Below, piece by piece: positions 57,019-64,000 of a stretch of DNA of 64,000 bases. Under the pieces are notes generated by a model that searched no databases, was not told the origin of the DNA, and saw nothing but the letters and a program-made list of their open reading frames with translations. Source of the DNA: Rhodospirillaceae bacterium (GTDB lineage: Bacteria > Pseudomonadota > Alphaproteobacteria > SP197); NCBI GenBank assembly GCA_002722885.1, contig PBNE01000014.1, forward strand, positions 187,238-251,237, in the 5' to 3' direction. Position numbers and translations under genes: made by a program. Every line of letters begins with the position of its first letter. Position 1 is the stretch's first letter.

Positions 57019-57705
57019 ATGGGACCAGACACCCTACTGGCAATCACGGAGTACGGCATGAGCCTGCAGGCCAGCCTTGCTGCAATCCAGAATGCGGTGC
57101 CGTGCGACCGCGCAGGCGCCCTGAACGCGCTGGTCACCCAGGCCATCGAGTGCAGCCGCCAGACCCAGCCGCTGCAGACCGGCGATGAGGGCCCGAACTT
57201 CATCCTTTCAGACGCCCGTGGTAGCGCGACCGCACTTCGTGCGCTTCTGCTCGAGGGCCCGGCCGTGATCGTGTTCTGCCGCGGAAGCTGGTGCCCCTAT
57301 TGCAGCGCCGAGCTTGCCGCCTATCAGCTCGCACTGCCCGCGATCACGGCGCGGGGCGCCAACCTGGTCGCGATCTCACCGGAGATCCGGGACGATTCGC
57401 TGACGGATAACGAGATCGATGCCCTCGACTTCGAGGTTTTGAGTGATCCCGGCAACCTGACGGCCCGCAAGTTCGGCCTCGTCTACGCGCTTGATTCAGA
57501 GTCGCGGGCTCAGTTCGAAGCCTTCGGCCTGAACCTTGAGGCGGCAAACGGGGATGCCAGTTGGAGGCTGCCGATTCCAGCGACCTTCTTGATCGACAAC
57601 GATCGTTCGATCGTCTTCGCTTCAGCGGAACCTGACTACCGGCAGCGTGCCGAGCCCGCCGATGTGGTGGCCGCCCTGGACAACCTATCGGGGCGAGACG
57701 GATGA
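57019..57705 (+). CDS. AhpC/TSA-type peroxiredoxin-like protein
   Basis: A 228-residue thioredoxin-fold protein. VIVFCRGSWCPYCSAELAAY (about 75-94) contains the CPYC pair, with the peroxidatic-type cysteine first. GDEGPNFILSDARG marks the N-terminal AhpC strand, and PIPATFLIDNDRSIVF the late cis-proline strand. It should reduce peroxides or act as a thiol oxidoreductase in the cytoplasm. ATG 57058 (MSLQASLAAI) is an alternative start. Its TGA overlaps the ATG of the DMSP-lyase-like gene (ATGA), so the two are coupled. Confidence 0.85.
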   Translation: MGPDTLLAITEYGMSLQASLAAIQNAVPCDRAGALNALVTQAIECSRQTQPLQTGDEGPNFILSDARGSATALRALLLEGPAVIVFCRGSWCPYCSAELAAYQLALPAITARGANLVAISPEIRDDSLTDNEIDALDFEVLSDPGNLTARKFGLVYALDSESRAQFEAFGLNLEAANGDASWRLPIPATFLIDNDRSIVFASAEPDYRQRAEPADVVAALDNLSGRDG

Positions 57706-58337
57706 ACCGGGAAGATTACCTTAGCAGCTTTGAGACCCTGCGCGGCGCACTCCTTTCCTTCCTGGGTGATCGCAGCCAGGCCTTTCCGGATCAGGCAACC
57801 GCTATCACCACGGTGGCCAACGAGATTCGAACCATGGTGATGCCTGATCCCCTGCCGCGGCCTAGGCGGCTTCCCGGCTGCCGTCATCTGGCGGCCGCGC
57901 TTGAGATGGCGCGCGGTGGGCCGATGGCCTCGCTGGCCGAGGCCTTTGCAGCGTTCGAGCCTGCAATGCGCTGGATCCAGACCCAGCACTACCGGCAGGC
58001 GCTGGGCCACGACTATATGGACAACTACGGCTACACGAACATTCTGGGCTACGACGCTCTGATCCCCCACGACCGGGTCATCGCGGCATTTTTTGTCATC
58101 GGCCCGGGGCGCCACTATCCACGCCATCACCATGAGGCCGATGAGATTTACTTTCCCTTCGGCGGCGACACCCTGTGGGGCCAGAACAACGAGGAACCGC
58201 AGCCACGACCTGCCGGTGAACCGATTCACAACACAGCTTGGCTGCCGCACGAGATGATCACCCGCGACACACCGCTCTTCACCTTCTGCTTCTGGATTTC
58301 ACCAGGTCCGATCAAGCTGGCGCAGCTGACCGACTGA
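57702..58337 (+). CDS. cupin DMSP-lyase-like protein (DddL/DddQ family)
   Basis: A 211-residue cupin. The motif HYPRHHHEADEIYFPFGGD (about 138-156) and WLPHEM (about 180-185) give His144, Glu148, Tyr150 and His183. This spacing matches, from memory, the metal ligands of DddQ (His125, Glu129, Tyr131, His163), and Tyr139 falls where DddQ has its catalytic Tyr120. DMSP lyases split dimethylsulfoniopropionate into dimethyl sulfide and acrylate. The NYGYTNILGYDALIPHDRV stretch is also family-like. Activity on DMSP is inferred. Translationally coupled to the peroxiredoxin upstream. Confidence 0.75.
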   Translation: MNREDYLSSFETLRGALLSFLGDRSQAFPDQATAITTVANEIRTMVMPDPLPRPRRLPGCRHLAAALEMARGGPMASLAEAFAAFEPAMRWIQTQHYRQALGHDYMDNYGYTNILGYDALIPHDRVIAAFFVIGPGRHYPRHHHEADEIYFPFGGDTLWGQNNEEPQPRPAGEPIHNTAWLPHEMITRDTPLFTFCFWISPGPIKLAQLTD

Positions 58338-59142
58338 ACCCGGTGTGGTTCATCGTGCCGGTTCGTTCCTGGGTGTTGCACCAGTGCGCCATGCGCTCGA
58401 AGAGATGTCCGGCCGGTGTTCCGAGAGGCTCGTCAGCAGGTAGCAGGATCGACCACGTCAAGGGAAATCCGCGTCGGCCCACTGGAAGTACCACGACAGA
58501 AGGGTCGTCTTGGTCATCTGGCGTGAGGGCACGGCTGACCAGCGCAACCCCCATCCCGAAGACACCATGCGCAAGACGGATTCGGCGAAGCCCGCCTCGA
58601 GACAGCGTCCCGCCCTCAGGCCCGCTGATCCCGGGACAAGCTGCATCGGCATGTCCTCGCCCGCCGGCGCTTGATCGCTGATCAGGGCGGGCTCCACCAG
58701 ATCGGACGGACGGACATAGCCCCTGTCGCAGAGATCGTGGCCTGAAGGGAGAAGTGCCACGATCTCGTCCCTAAACAGAGCCCGGCTTTTCACATGCGGG
58801 GCAGGAACAGGACCACAGGACACCGCAGCTTCACAATGTGATTGCCCGAGTGACTCAAGCGCCCGTGCCCCCGGTTCGATGACAAGGTCGATGTTGAGTT
58901 CGGGCGTCCTCGCTTTGAGATGCTCGGGCATGGCCGGAGGCCACACAAAACTGCAGCGCGACGGCATGGCCACGCTCCTTGCGGAACAGCGTGACGCCGA
59001 GCCTCCGTTAAACCTCGCGCAATCGATAGCTCAAGGCCGGCTGGGTGATGCCAAGATAGCCAGCCGACTTCACCAGGGAACCGGTCTTGGCTAGTGCATC
59101 GATCAGAGCCAGGTGGTCGATGTCCAGACGGTAGGCGTGCAT
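58312..59142 (-). pseudogene. LysR family regulator, multiply disrupted
   Basis: From ATG 59142: MHAYRLDIDHLALIDALAKT and GYLGITQPALSYRLREV, a LysR winged helix, then an in-frame TAA at about 59007-59009. RRLGVTLFRKERG follows in frame. A deletion then removes the linker. A shifted frame continues with the effector domain (CEAAVSCGPVPAPHVKSRAL, ALLPSGHDLCDRGYVRPSDL). A second frameshift near 58555 leads to MGVALVSRAL and the normal C-terminus, stop at 58312. It converges on and overlaps the DMSP-lyase-like gene by 26 bases. Nothing functional can come from it. Confidence 0.85.
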
Positions 59143-59156
59143 ATCGCTCTCCACAC

Positions 59157-59192
59157 ATAAAATTTCTGACAGAGAACCTATAAAATTTTTGA
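59157..59192. promoter_or_regulatory. direct repeats upstream of the dead lysR
   Basis: ATAAAATTTCTGA (59157-59169) and ATAAAATTTTTGA (59180-59192) are 13-base direct repeats 23 bases apart, in the gap between the lysR start and the plus-strand gene at 59249. Each contains a T-N11-A-like LysR half-site arrangement. Likely the old autoregulatory/target site. Confidence 0.5.
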
Positions 59193-59248
59193 GAGCACAA
59201 GGTTAGCTCAAACCGGCAAGGTCCCTGCACCAATCAGGAGTGACCTTC

Positions 59249-59428
59249 ATGGCGGTTGTTGTTGATCAGGCCCGGCCTGACGCCGTCCTCGCCGATGGCC
59301 GTGCCTGCGACTGCCCCTTGATCGAGTTCAACACACCGCCCGCGGACACATGGCCTCGCACCATGACGTTCTACAAACGTCACAGTTTCGAAGACAACGG
59401 GCCGCTTCTGAGCCTTCATCTGGACTAG
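59249..59428 (+). CDS. small ORF or gene remnant, unrecognised
   Basis: A 59-residue frame (begins MAVVVDQARPDAVLADGRAC, ends LLSLHLD), divergent from the dead lysR and downstream of its probable operator. GTG 59240 is an alternative start. I do not recognise a family. Its place suggests the 5' end of the former LysR target gene, cut short. Confidence 0.35.
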   Translation: MAVVVDQARPDAVLADGRACDCPLIEFNTPPADTWPRTMTFYKRHSFEDNGPLLSLHLD

Positions 59429-59499
59429 TTCTCTCTCTGCTGCTTTCTATCAATAGTGGGCACGGTATAGGCTTCGGCAGATCACGCCGGAGCCGCACC

Positions 59500-60315
59500 A
59501 TGGAACACGCCACTTTCGATACGCCAGAGGTCTCACTGCACTATGTCCAGCAGGGCTCCGGGCCCGACATCGTCTGGTGTCCGGGTGGGGACCAAACCGG
59601 TGAGGAATGGGGCGAGCAATTCGATCTGTTTCCGGGCTTCCGCTGCACCAGCTTTGATCCGCGTGGCGCCGGGCGCACGGTCAGCCACAAGGCACCGCCC
59701 TGGCCGATCGCGACCTATGCCCAGGATCTCGCGACCCTGCTTCGTGCCGTCTGCGAGCCGCCCGTGGTGATCGTGGGTCTGTCGATGGGTGCCCTGATCG
59801 TCCAGGAGATGCTGTTGAGCCATCCCAAACTCTGCCGTCTGGGTATTGCCATGGGCACGTCGGGCAAGAAGGGCGGTTTCATCCATGAATGGGAAGATGC
59901 CGAGGTTCGCTTCCGCGAATCGGGAGGCACCCTGCCGCCAGACTTTGCGCTCGCCCACTACGCCCTGCTGATGTACCCGTCCGAGGTTCTGGGCGACGAC
60001 GAACTCTGGGAGAAGTGCAAGCCGGTGGTGGCCGCAGCCTACGAGGAACGTGACGGCGAGATGCTGGCAGCCCAATGGCAGGCCTGCCTGGAATACTCCG
60101 CTATGGATCGCCTTCCCGGCTGCACCCGCCCGCTTCACGTCATCGGCTTCGAACAGGATATGCAGACCCCGCCCGCGCGCGGAAAGCTGGTCGCCGAAGC
60201 CGCAGCAGACGGTCACTTCCACCTGCTGAAGAGCATGGGCCACTGCTCGCTGTTCCGCCACAGGCCAGAAGCCGTCGCCGGCAAGATTCAGGAAATCATC
60301 GCCAGCCAGGGCTGA
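59500..60315 (+). CDS. alpha/beta hydrolase
   Basis: A 271-residue alpha/beta hydrolase. Oxyanion segment CPGGDQTGEEW (about 27-37), FDPRGAGRT (about 52-60), nucleophile serine in VGLSMGALI (about residue 93), aspartate in the HVIGFEQDMQTPP region (about 226), and histidine in KSMGHCSLFRHRPE (about 251). Substrate unknown. ATG 59500 is chosen because the protein homology starts there; the frame extends to 59350 without family features. Confidence 0.87.
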   Translation: MEHATFDTPEVSLHYVQQGSGPDIVWCPGGDQTGEEWGEQFDLFPGFRCTSFDPRGAGRTVSHKAPPWPIATYAQDLATLLRAVCEPPVVIVGLSMGALIVQEMLLSHPKLCRLGIAMGTSGKKGGFIHEWEDAEVRFRESGGTLPPDFALAHYALLMYPSEVLGDDELWEKCKPVVAAAYEERDGEMLAAQWQACLEYSAMDRLPGCTRPLHVIGFEQDMQTPPARGKLVAEAAADGHFHLLKSMGHCSLFRHRPEAVAGKIQEIIASQG

Positions 60316-60448
60316 TGCGGAAGTGAACCGGCCGCCCGAGACTCCGGATGTACCGGTTGGGCCAGTTGCGTGTTTTGCATGGGGCCTGCTTGCATCACCG
60401 GGAACCTCGGCGTCACTCTGACAGGCGACGAGCCAGTCACATCGGGAG

Positions 60449-60850
60449 ATGGCCATGTCGGAGATGTCACAGCCCCCTGCACGTCAGGGCCGCGAGCAAC
60501 GGCGCAGGAACCGCCAGCAGTCACGCGAGTCCATGGCCATGGTTCAGGGCAACGCCGGCATCAAAACCGTGAACAACGGACCGATCTGCTACGCGCCGGA
60601 CGGCTGCCCCCTGCTCGGACCGGTGGAGAGCCACCCGGGACTCTGGTTGGCCAGCGGCTTCCCGGTCGGCATCGGCACCGGCGGTGGCTCCGGCAGCTTC
60701 CTCGCGGACTGGATGGTCGAGGGTGAAGCGCCCTATGACCTGCCGATCGTTCACCCCTCACGGTTCTCCAACGACACGTCCCGTGACGACTGCCTGGCGC
60801 AGATCACTGCGACCTACCGGGCCGGATACGCCCTCAGCGGCGACCATTGA
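60449..60850 (+). pseudogene. dimethylglycine/sarcosine dehydrogenase-like remnant
   Basis: About 100 residues, from GIKTVNNGPICYAPDGCPLL through SHPGLWLASGFPVGIGTGGG, FLADWMVEGEAPYDLPIVHP to YALSGDH, match the end of the FAD (DAO) domain of dimethylglycine dehydrogenase-like proteins. The rest of that long enzyme is missing. The first 30 residues (ARQGREQRRRNRQQSRE) are basic and look like the start of a different protein, possibly MttB-type. Either way it is a fusion remnant. Confidence 0.65.
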
Positions 60851-60911
60851 TCGACCGACGGCGCGCCTTACACGCTTGACAGACGGCGCCAACGGGCGCT
60901 GGCCTGTTCTC

Positions 60912-62087
60912 ATGACCCTGGCCCGTATCTTCAATGTCGAAGGCATTCCCTATGCCTTCACCTTCGCCATCATGCAGGGCCTACTGATCTTCGCCCTGGC
61001 GCTGCCGTTCACCGTGATTCCCCTCGTGACACTCGATACCGTAGGCGACGCCCAACAAGTCAGCCTGATGTTCCTGGTGGTGAGCGTCTTCAGTCTTGCC
61101 GCCGCCCTGCTGCTACCCAAGGTCTTTGACCTCTGGGGCCGGGTGAACGTCACGCTGGGCGGTACGGTCATGGTCGTGGTCGCCGCATTTCTGTTCCCGA
61201 CAGGCGATGTCACGGCGCTCTACATTGCAACAGTGCTCTACACGGTCGGGTTCTTCGCGATGGAGATCACGCTCAACATCGCGATAATGGACAACATCGC
61301 CCGCCAGTCCTTCGCGCGCTTCGAGGGGCTGCGCATGTCATGCCTGGGACTGGGGTTCACGATTGGACCCTGGTTGGGCGTAGTGATCTGGACCGAGCTC
61401 GGACTGATCTTGCCCTTTGTCATCATGGCCCTGCTGACGGTCTGGGTTTGCATGGTGTTGCTGAGGCGGCGGCTTGTGGTCAACCGCAAGGTCGCGGGCA
61501 TGGGGCATGCCAATCCGCTGCGCTTCATCCCCCGCTTTCTGGAGCAGCCGCGCCTGTTGCTGGCCTATGTGCTGTCGATCTTCCGCTCATCGTGGTGGAA
61601 CATCTTCTTCATTTTCGGGCCGATCTATTGCGTTGAAAGCGGCTACAGCGACGAGGAAGCAGGGATGATCGTATCACTGGGCGCGGCGGCTGTGGTTCTG
61701 GCTCCCCTATGGGGACGGATGGGCGGGCCGCTGGGTATGCGCCGGCACCTCTTCCTGGGTTACCTCGCAACCGCCATTACTGCCTTTGTGATGACGGCGG
61801 TCTCCGGCGTGCCGCTCGCCGGGGTCATCATGCTGCTGGTCGCCTGTTTCTGTGCCTCCTGGCTTGATGCCGTCGGCAACGCCCCCTTCGCCCGCGCCGT
61901 CCGTCCCCACGAACGCGCCGAGATGACATCGCTCTACACGACCTACAGGGACGTCGGTCGCGTGGTGCCCCAGAGCATCTTCACGGTGATCCTTCTGGTG
62001 CTGCCGCTGTCGTCGGTCTTTGCCGTGACGGGTCTGGGGATGTTGGGCGGGGCGTGGTTCAGCCGCCATATTCCCAAACGATACTGA
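60912..62087 (+). CDS. major facilitator superfamily transporter
   Basis: A 391-residue protein with about 12 membrane helices. The first (GIPYAFTFAIMQGLLIFALA) begins near residue 11. The FDLWGRVNVTLGG loop (about 74-86) matches the MFS loop 2-3 motif, and RRLVVNRKVAG lies in the central cytoplasmic loop. Substrate unknown. ATG 60912 is used; the frame extends upstream but overlaps the DMGDH remnant. It ends seven bases before the phosphatase gene, so the two are an operon. Confidence 0.85.
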   Translation: MTLARIFNVEGIPYAFTFAIMQGLLIFALALPFTVIPLVTLDTVGDAQQVSLMFLVVSVFSLAAALLLPKVFDLWGRVNVTLGGTVMVVVAAFLFPTGDVTALYIATVLYTVGFFAMEITLNIAIMDNIARQSFARFEGLRMSCLGLGFTIGPWLGVVIWTELGLILPFVIMALLTVWVCMVLLRRRLVVNRKVAGMGHANPLRFIPRFLEQPRLLLAYVLSIFRSSWWNIFFIFGPIYCVESGYSDEEAGMIVSLGAAAVVLAPLWGRMGGPLGMRRHLFLGYLATAITAFVMTAVSGVPLAGVIMLLVACFCASWLDAVGNAPFARAVRPHERAEMTSLYTTYRDVGRVVPQSIFTVILLVLPLSSVFAVTGLGMLGGAWFSRHIPKRY

Positions 62088-62094
62088 GGCTGCC

Positions 62095-62589
62095 ATGACC
62101 ACGTTTCCCATTGCGACCTTCGATCTGCGGGAAGGCGGACGCATCGGGGTCTGTCCCCTGCCCGGCCGCGTCGGAGGTCTGGAGGCCGATCTGAAGTCTA
62201 TCGTCGCGTGGCAGCCGGCTGTCGTTCTCTCGATGACGGAATGGGGGGAGATGAAAGCCATCGGCAGCGACGTGCTGGGCGCACGCCTCCAGGACCATGG
62301 CATCGACTGGGTTCATTTCCCGATCCACGATTTCGGCGGCCCTCTCGGTGCAGACCGTGAGGCGTGGCCCGGACTCGCGGTGCGGCTACACGGCCTGCTC
62401 GATACCGGTCACGGTGTGTTGTTTCACTGCCGAGCCGGACAGGGGCGGGCGGGCATGATGGCCTTGCGCGTGATGGTGGAACGGGGTGCTGATCCCGATG
62501 CTGCTCTGGTGGGGCTACGTCGCAAACGACCGGGTGCGGTCGAAACCCGTGAGCAATTCACCTGGGCCGCCGAGGGCCGATCCAGCTAG
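62095..62589 (+). CDS. protein tyrosine/dual-specificity phosphatase-like protein
   Basis: A 164-residue phosphatase with the P-loop FHCRAGQGRAGMMALRV (about 121-137; HCX5R with catalytic Cys about 123). FPIHDFGGP (about 75-83) carries the general-acid aspartate. Similar small proteins follow hydrolases in many proteobacteria. Its stop directly abuts the stop of the convergent PhyH gene. Confidence 0.83.
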   Translation: MTTFPIATFDLREGGRIGVCPLPGRVGGLEADLKSIVAWQPAVVLSMTEWGEMKAIGSDVLGARLQDHGIDWVHFPIHDFGGPLGADREAWPGLAVRLHGLLDTGHGVLFHCRAGQGRAGMMALRVMVERGADPDAALVGLRRKRPGAVETREQFTWAAEGRSS

Positions 62590-63393
62590 TTAACGCGTCC
62601 AGACGACGGGAAACCGTCCGCTGTCGAGCAGATCGCCGCGCTGGAGGCCGGTATCCTCGGTTGGGACACCCACCTCACCGGGCCTGATACAGTAGCGGGC
62701 ATCGTCACCGGCCCAGCGGGTTGCCAGGGCGCGACGGCGGTGGCTGCTGCGGTTGGGTGGCGCGCCGTGCACAATCATAGCCAGGAAGACAAGACAGTCG
62801 CCGGGCTCCATTTCGAAGCTGACTATGCGATGCCGGTCGCGCTCGGCCTCGATGTCCGGGAGTTGCGGCAGGCCCGTGCCATCATAGGGACTACCGTCGA
62901 CGAAGTGGTAGGGGCTGAATTCGGGCCAGGCATGGCTGCCGGCGACGTACTCAACATAGGTTTCCTGCGCGACGGGATCGAGCGGCAACCAGATTGAACA
63001 GACCTACCGCCCCGAAACCGCCCAATAGGGCTGATCCTGATGCCACGACGTGCGCTCGGCGCCGCCGGGCTCCTTCACGAGGAGCTGGTCGTAGAAAAAG
63101 TTGATCTTGTCCGACCGCATTATCCGGCCCGTGATCTCAGCCGCGGGGGGCTCCTTAGAAAAACGCATGGACGGCTCATGCCGCTGGGCCAGTTCGAGAT
63201 CCCTGAAAAAACGCCCGCTTCCGGGTTTGACAAATTCCTCGGCATAGGGGCCGGGTTCGGCCATCACCATCTCAACAGCCTGCCCGAGCAATGTGATCCA
63301 TTCCTCAGCAAAGGCCTTTCTCAAGCAAACGATTCCATCGGCCTGATAGTCAACCACGTCTGCTTCGGACGTTGGGGTGTCAGCAGGCATCAA
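62590..63393 (-). pseudogene. phytanoyl-CoA dioxygenase (PhyH) family protein with in-frame TAG
   Basis: Reading through one TAG (63004-63006) gives a 267-residue Fe(II)/2-oxoglutarate dioxygenase. The metal triad is complete: SWHQDQPYW (His and Asp), then His in FLAMIVHGAPPNRS, and the 2-oxoglutarate arginine in RRRALATRW. The TAG sits between AVSGR and VCSIWLPLDPVA; relatives read Q there, so CAG to TAG is the likely change. No frameshift. Product, if read through, would be normal length. Starts six bases after the acyl-CoA synthetase stop. Confidence 0.82.
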
Positions 63394-63399
63394 CCCGTG

Positions 63400-64000
63400 T
63401 CAGCTCGCTGCATACCCCAACGGCTTCAGCGCCTCGCGAATCTCGGCGAGTATCGCGGGGTCGTCGATGGTGGCGGGCATGGGGAAGTCTCCGCCATCGG
63501 CTATCTGGCGCATGGTCTTGCGCAGGATCTTGCCCGAGCGCGTCTTGGGCAGGCGATCGATGACAGTGGCCTTGCGGAAGCTCGCGACCGCGCCAATCTC
63601 GTCGCGCACCATCTGCACGACCTCCTTGACGATCTCCTCGTGCTCCCGGTTCACGCCGGCCTTCAGGACCATGAAGCCCACCGGCACCTGGCCCTTGAGC
63701 TGGTCGGCGACACCGATCACGGCGCATTCGGCGACATCCTGATGTTTGGAGAGCACCTCCTCCATGCCACCGGTCGAAAGGCGGTGGCCGGCGACGTTAA
63801 TCAGGTCGTCGGTCCGACTCATGATGTAGATGTAGCCGTCCTCGTCGTACATTCCGGCGTCGCCGGTTTTGTAGTACCCGGGGAAGTCGACCATGTAGCT
63901 TTCGATGTAGCCGTCGTCATTGTTCCACAGGGTCGGCAGACCGCTGGGCGGCAGCGGCAGCTTGACGCAGATCGCGCCAATCTCACCATCGGGCAGCGGG
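63400..64000 (-). CDS. prpE: propionyl-CoA synthetase (3' part; gene runs off the right edge)
   Basis: The last 200 residues of an AMP-forming acyl-CoA synthetase. The LPLPPSGLPTLWNNDDGY stretch, FPGYYKTGDAGMYDEDGYIY, MSRTDDLINVAGHRLSTGGM and the catalytic lysine in RLPKTRSGKILRKTM are typical of PrpE. It activates propionate, and in relatives also acrylate. Start lies outside. In combination with the DMSP-lyase-like gene 5 kb away it could handle acrylate; that is inference. Confidence 0.88.
   Translation of the reverse strand, partial: PLPDGEIGAICVKLPLPPSGLPTLWNNDDGYIESYMVDFPGYYKTGDAGMYDEDGYIYIMSRTDDLINVAGHRLSTGGMEEVLSKHQDVAECAVIGVADQLKGQVPVGFMVLKAGVNREHEEIVKEVVQMVRDEIGAVASFRKATVIDRLPKTRSGKILRKTMRQIADGGDFPMPATIDDPAILAEIREALKPLGYAAS

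Noticed and set aside
62590..63393. TAG codons as pyrrolysine or other recoding
   Set aside because: TAA and TGA interrupt other genes in the same way, several loci also have frameshifts and deletions, and no recoding signal is seen. Decay is simpler.
1..64000. CRISPR arrays, prophage, insertion sequences
   Set aside because: No spaced direct-repeat array, no transposase or integrase, and no phage structural gene was found on either strand.

Overview
The window is GC-rich chromosomal DNA of an alphaproteobacterium, most likely Rhodospirillales-like. The gene order ruvCAB-ybgC-tolQRAB-pal-cpoB-tilS-ftsH-folP-glmM, a second-type rpoH, and small alphaproteobacterial families (DUF1192, DUF1013/TrcR, DUF2927, DUF6476) all point that way. 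I saw no transposase, integrase, phage gene, CRISPR array or rRNA. One tRNA-Glu(CTC) is present.

Layout. 1-9.8 kb: a partial LhgO-like oxidase, a SprT-like protease, an acyl-CoA dehydrogenase, a VanZ-TPR pair, an ornithine-cyclodeaminase-like gene with an XRE-cupin regulator, and a fatty-acid-type operon (crotonase, two acyl-CoA dehydrogenases, a broken acyl-CoA synthetase). 9.9-13.6 kb: a large AsmA-family gene. 13.6-21.7 kb: a metabolic region full of decayed genes (enoyl-CoA hydratase/aldehyde dehydrogenase chimera, nnrS, a nosR fragment fused into a Crp/Fnr regulator) around an intact dimethylamine/trimethylamine-dehydrogenase-like flavoprotein. 22-36.5 kb: assorted metabolism plus rluD, rpoH, purA, serC and a broken serA. 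38.3-54.2 kb: a dense housekeeping block on the minus strand (glmM, folP, ftsH, tilS, Tol-Pal, RuvABC, YebC) with three Pal-type lipoproteins instead of one. 54.3-64 kb: quinone oxidoreductase, TrcR-like protein, YciB, a peroxiredoxin translationally coupled to a cupin DMSP-lyase-like enzyme, alpha/beta hydrolase, MFS transporter, tyrosine phosphatase, a phytanoyl-CoA-dioxygenase-like pseudogene, and the 3' part of a propionyl-CoA synthetase.

The main theme is gene decay. About fourteen loci are broken by in-frame stops, one-base frameshifts or deletions that join unrelated genes: TPR protein, NDP-forming acyl-CoA synthetase, ECH/ALDH, a second DMADH-like gene, nnrS, nosR, the DUF2927 lipoprotein, serA, a MocR regulator, a DUF1127 gene, lysE/mttB, a LysR regulator, a dimethylglycine-dehydrogenase-like gene and the PhyH gene. 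Housekeeping genes are intact. The losses touch nitrous-oxide/nitric-oxide metabolism, methylated-amine catabolism and serine synthesis. The pattern resembles recent relaxed selection, as in a lineage that has moved to a host-associated or nutrient-rich life. That lifestyle is inference. Assembly error could explain single-base lesions but not the deletion junctions.
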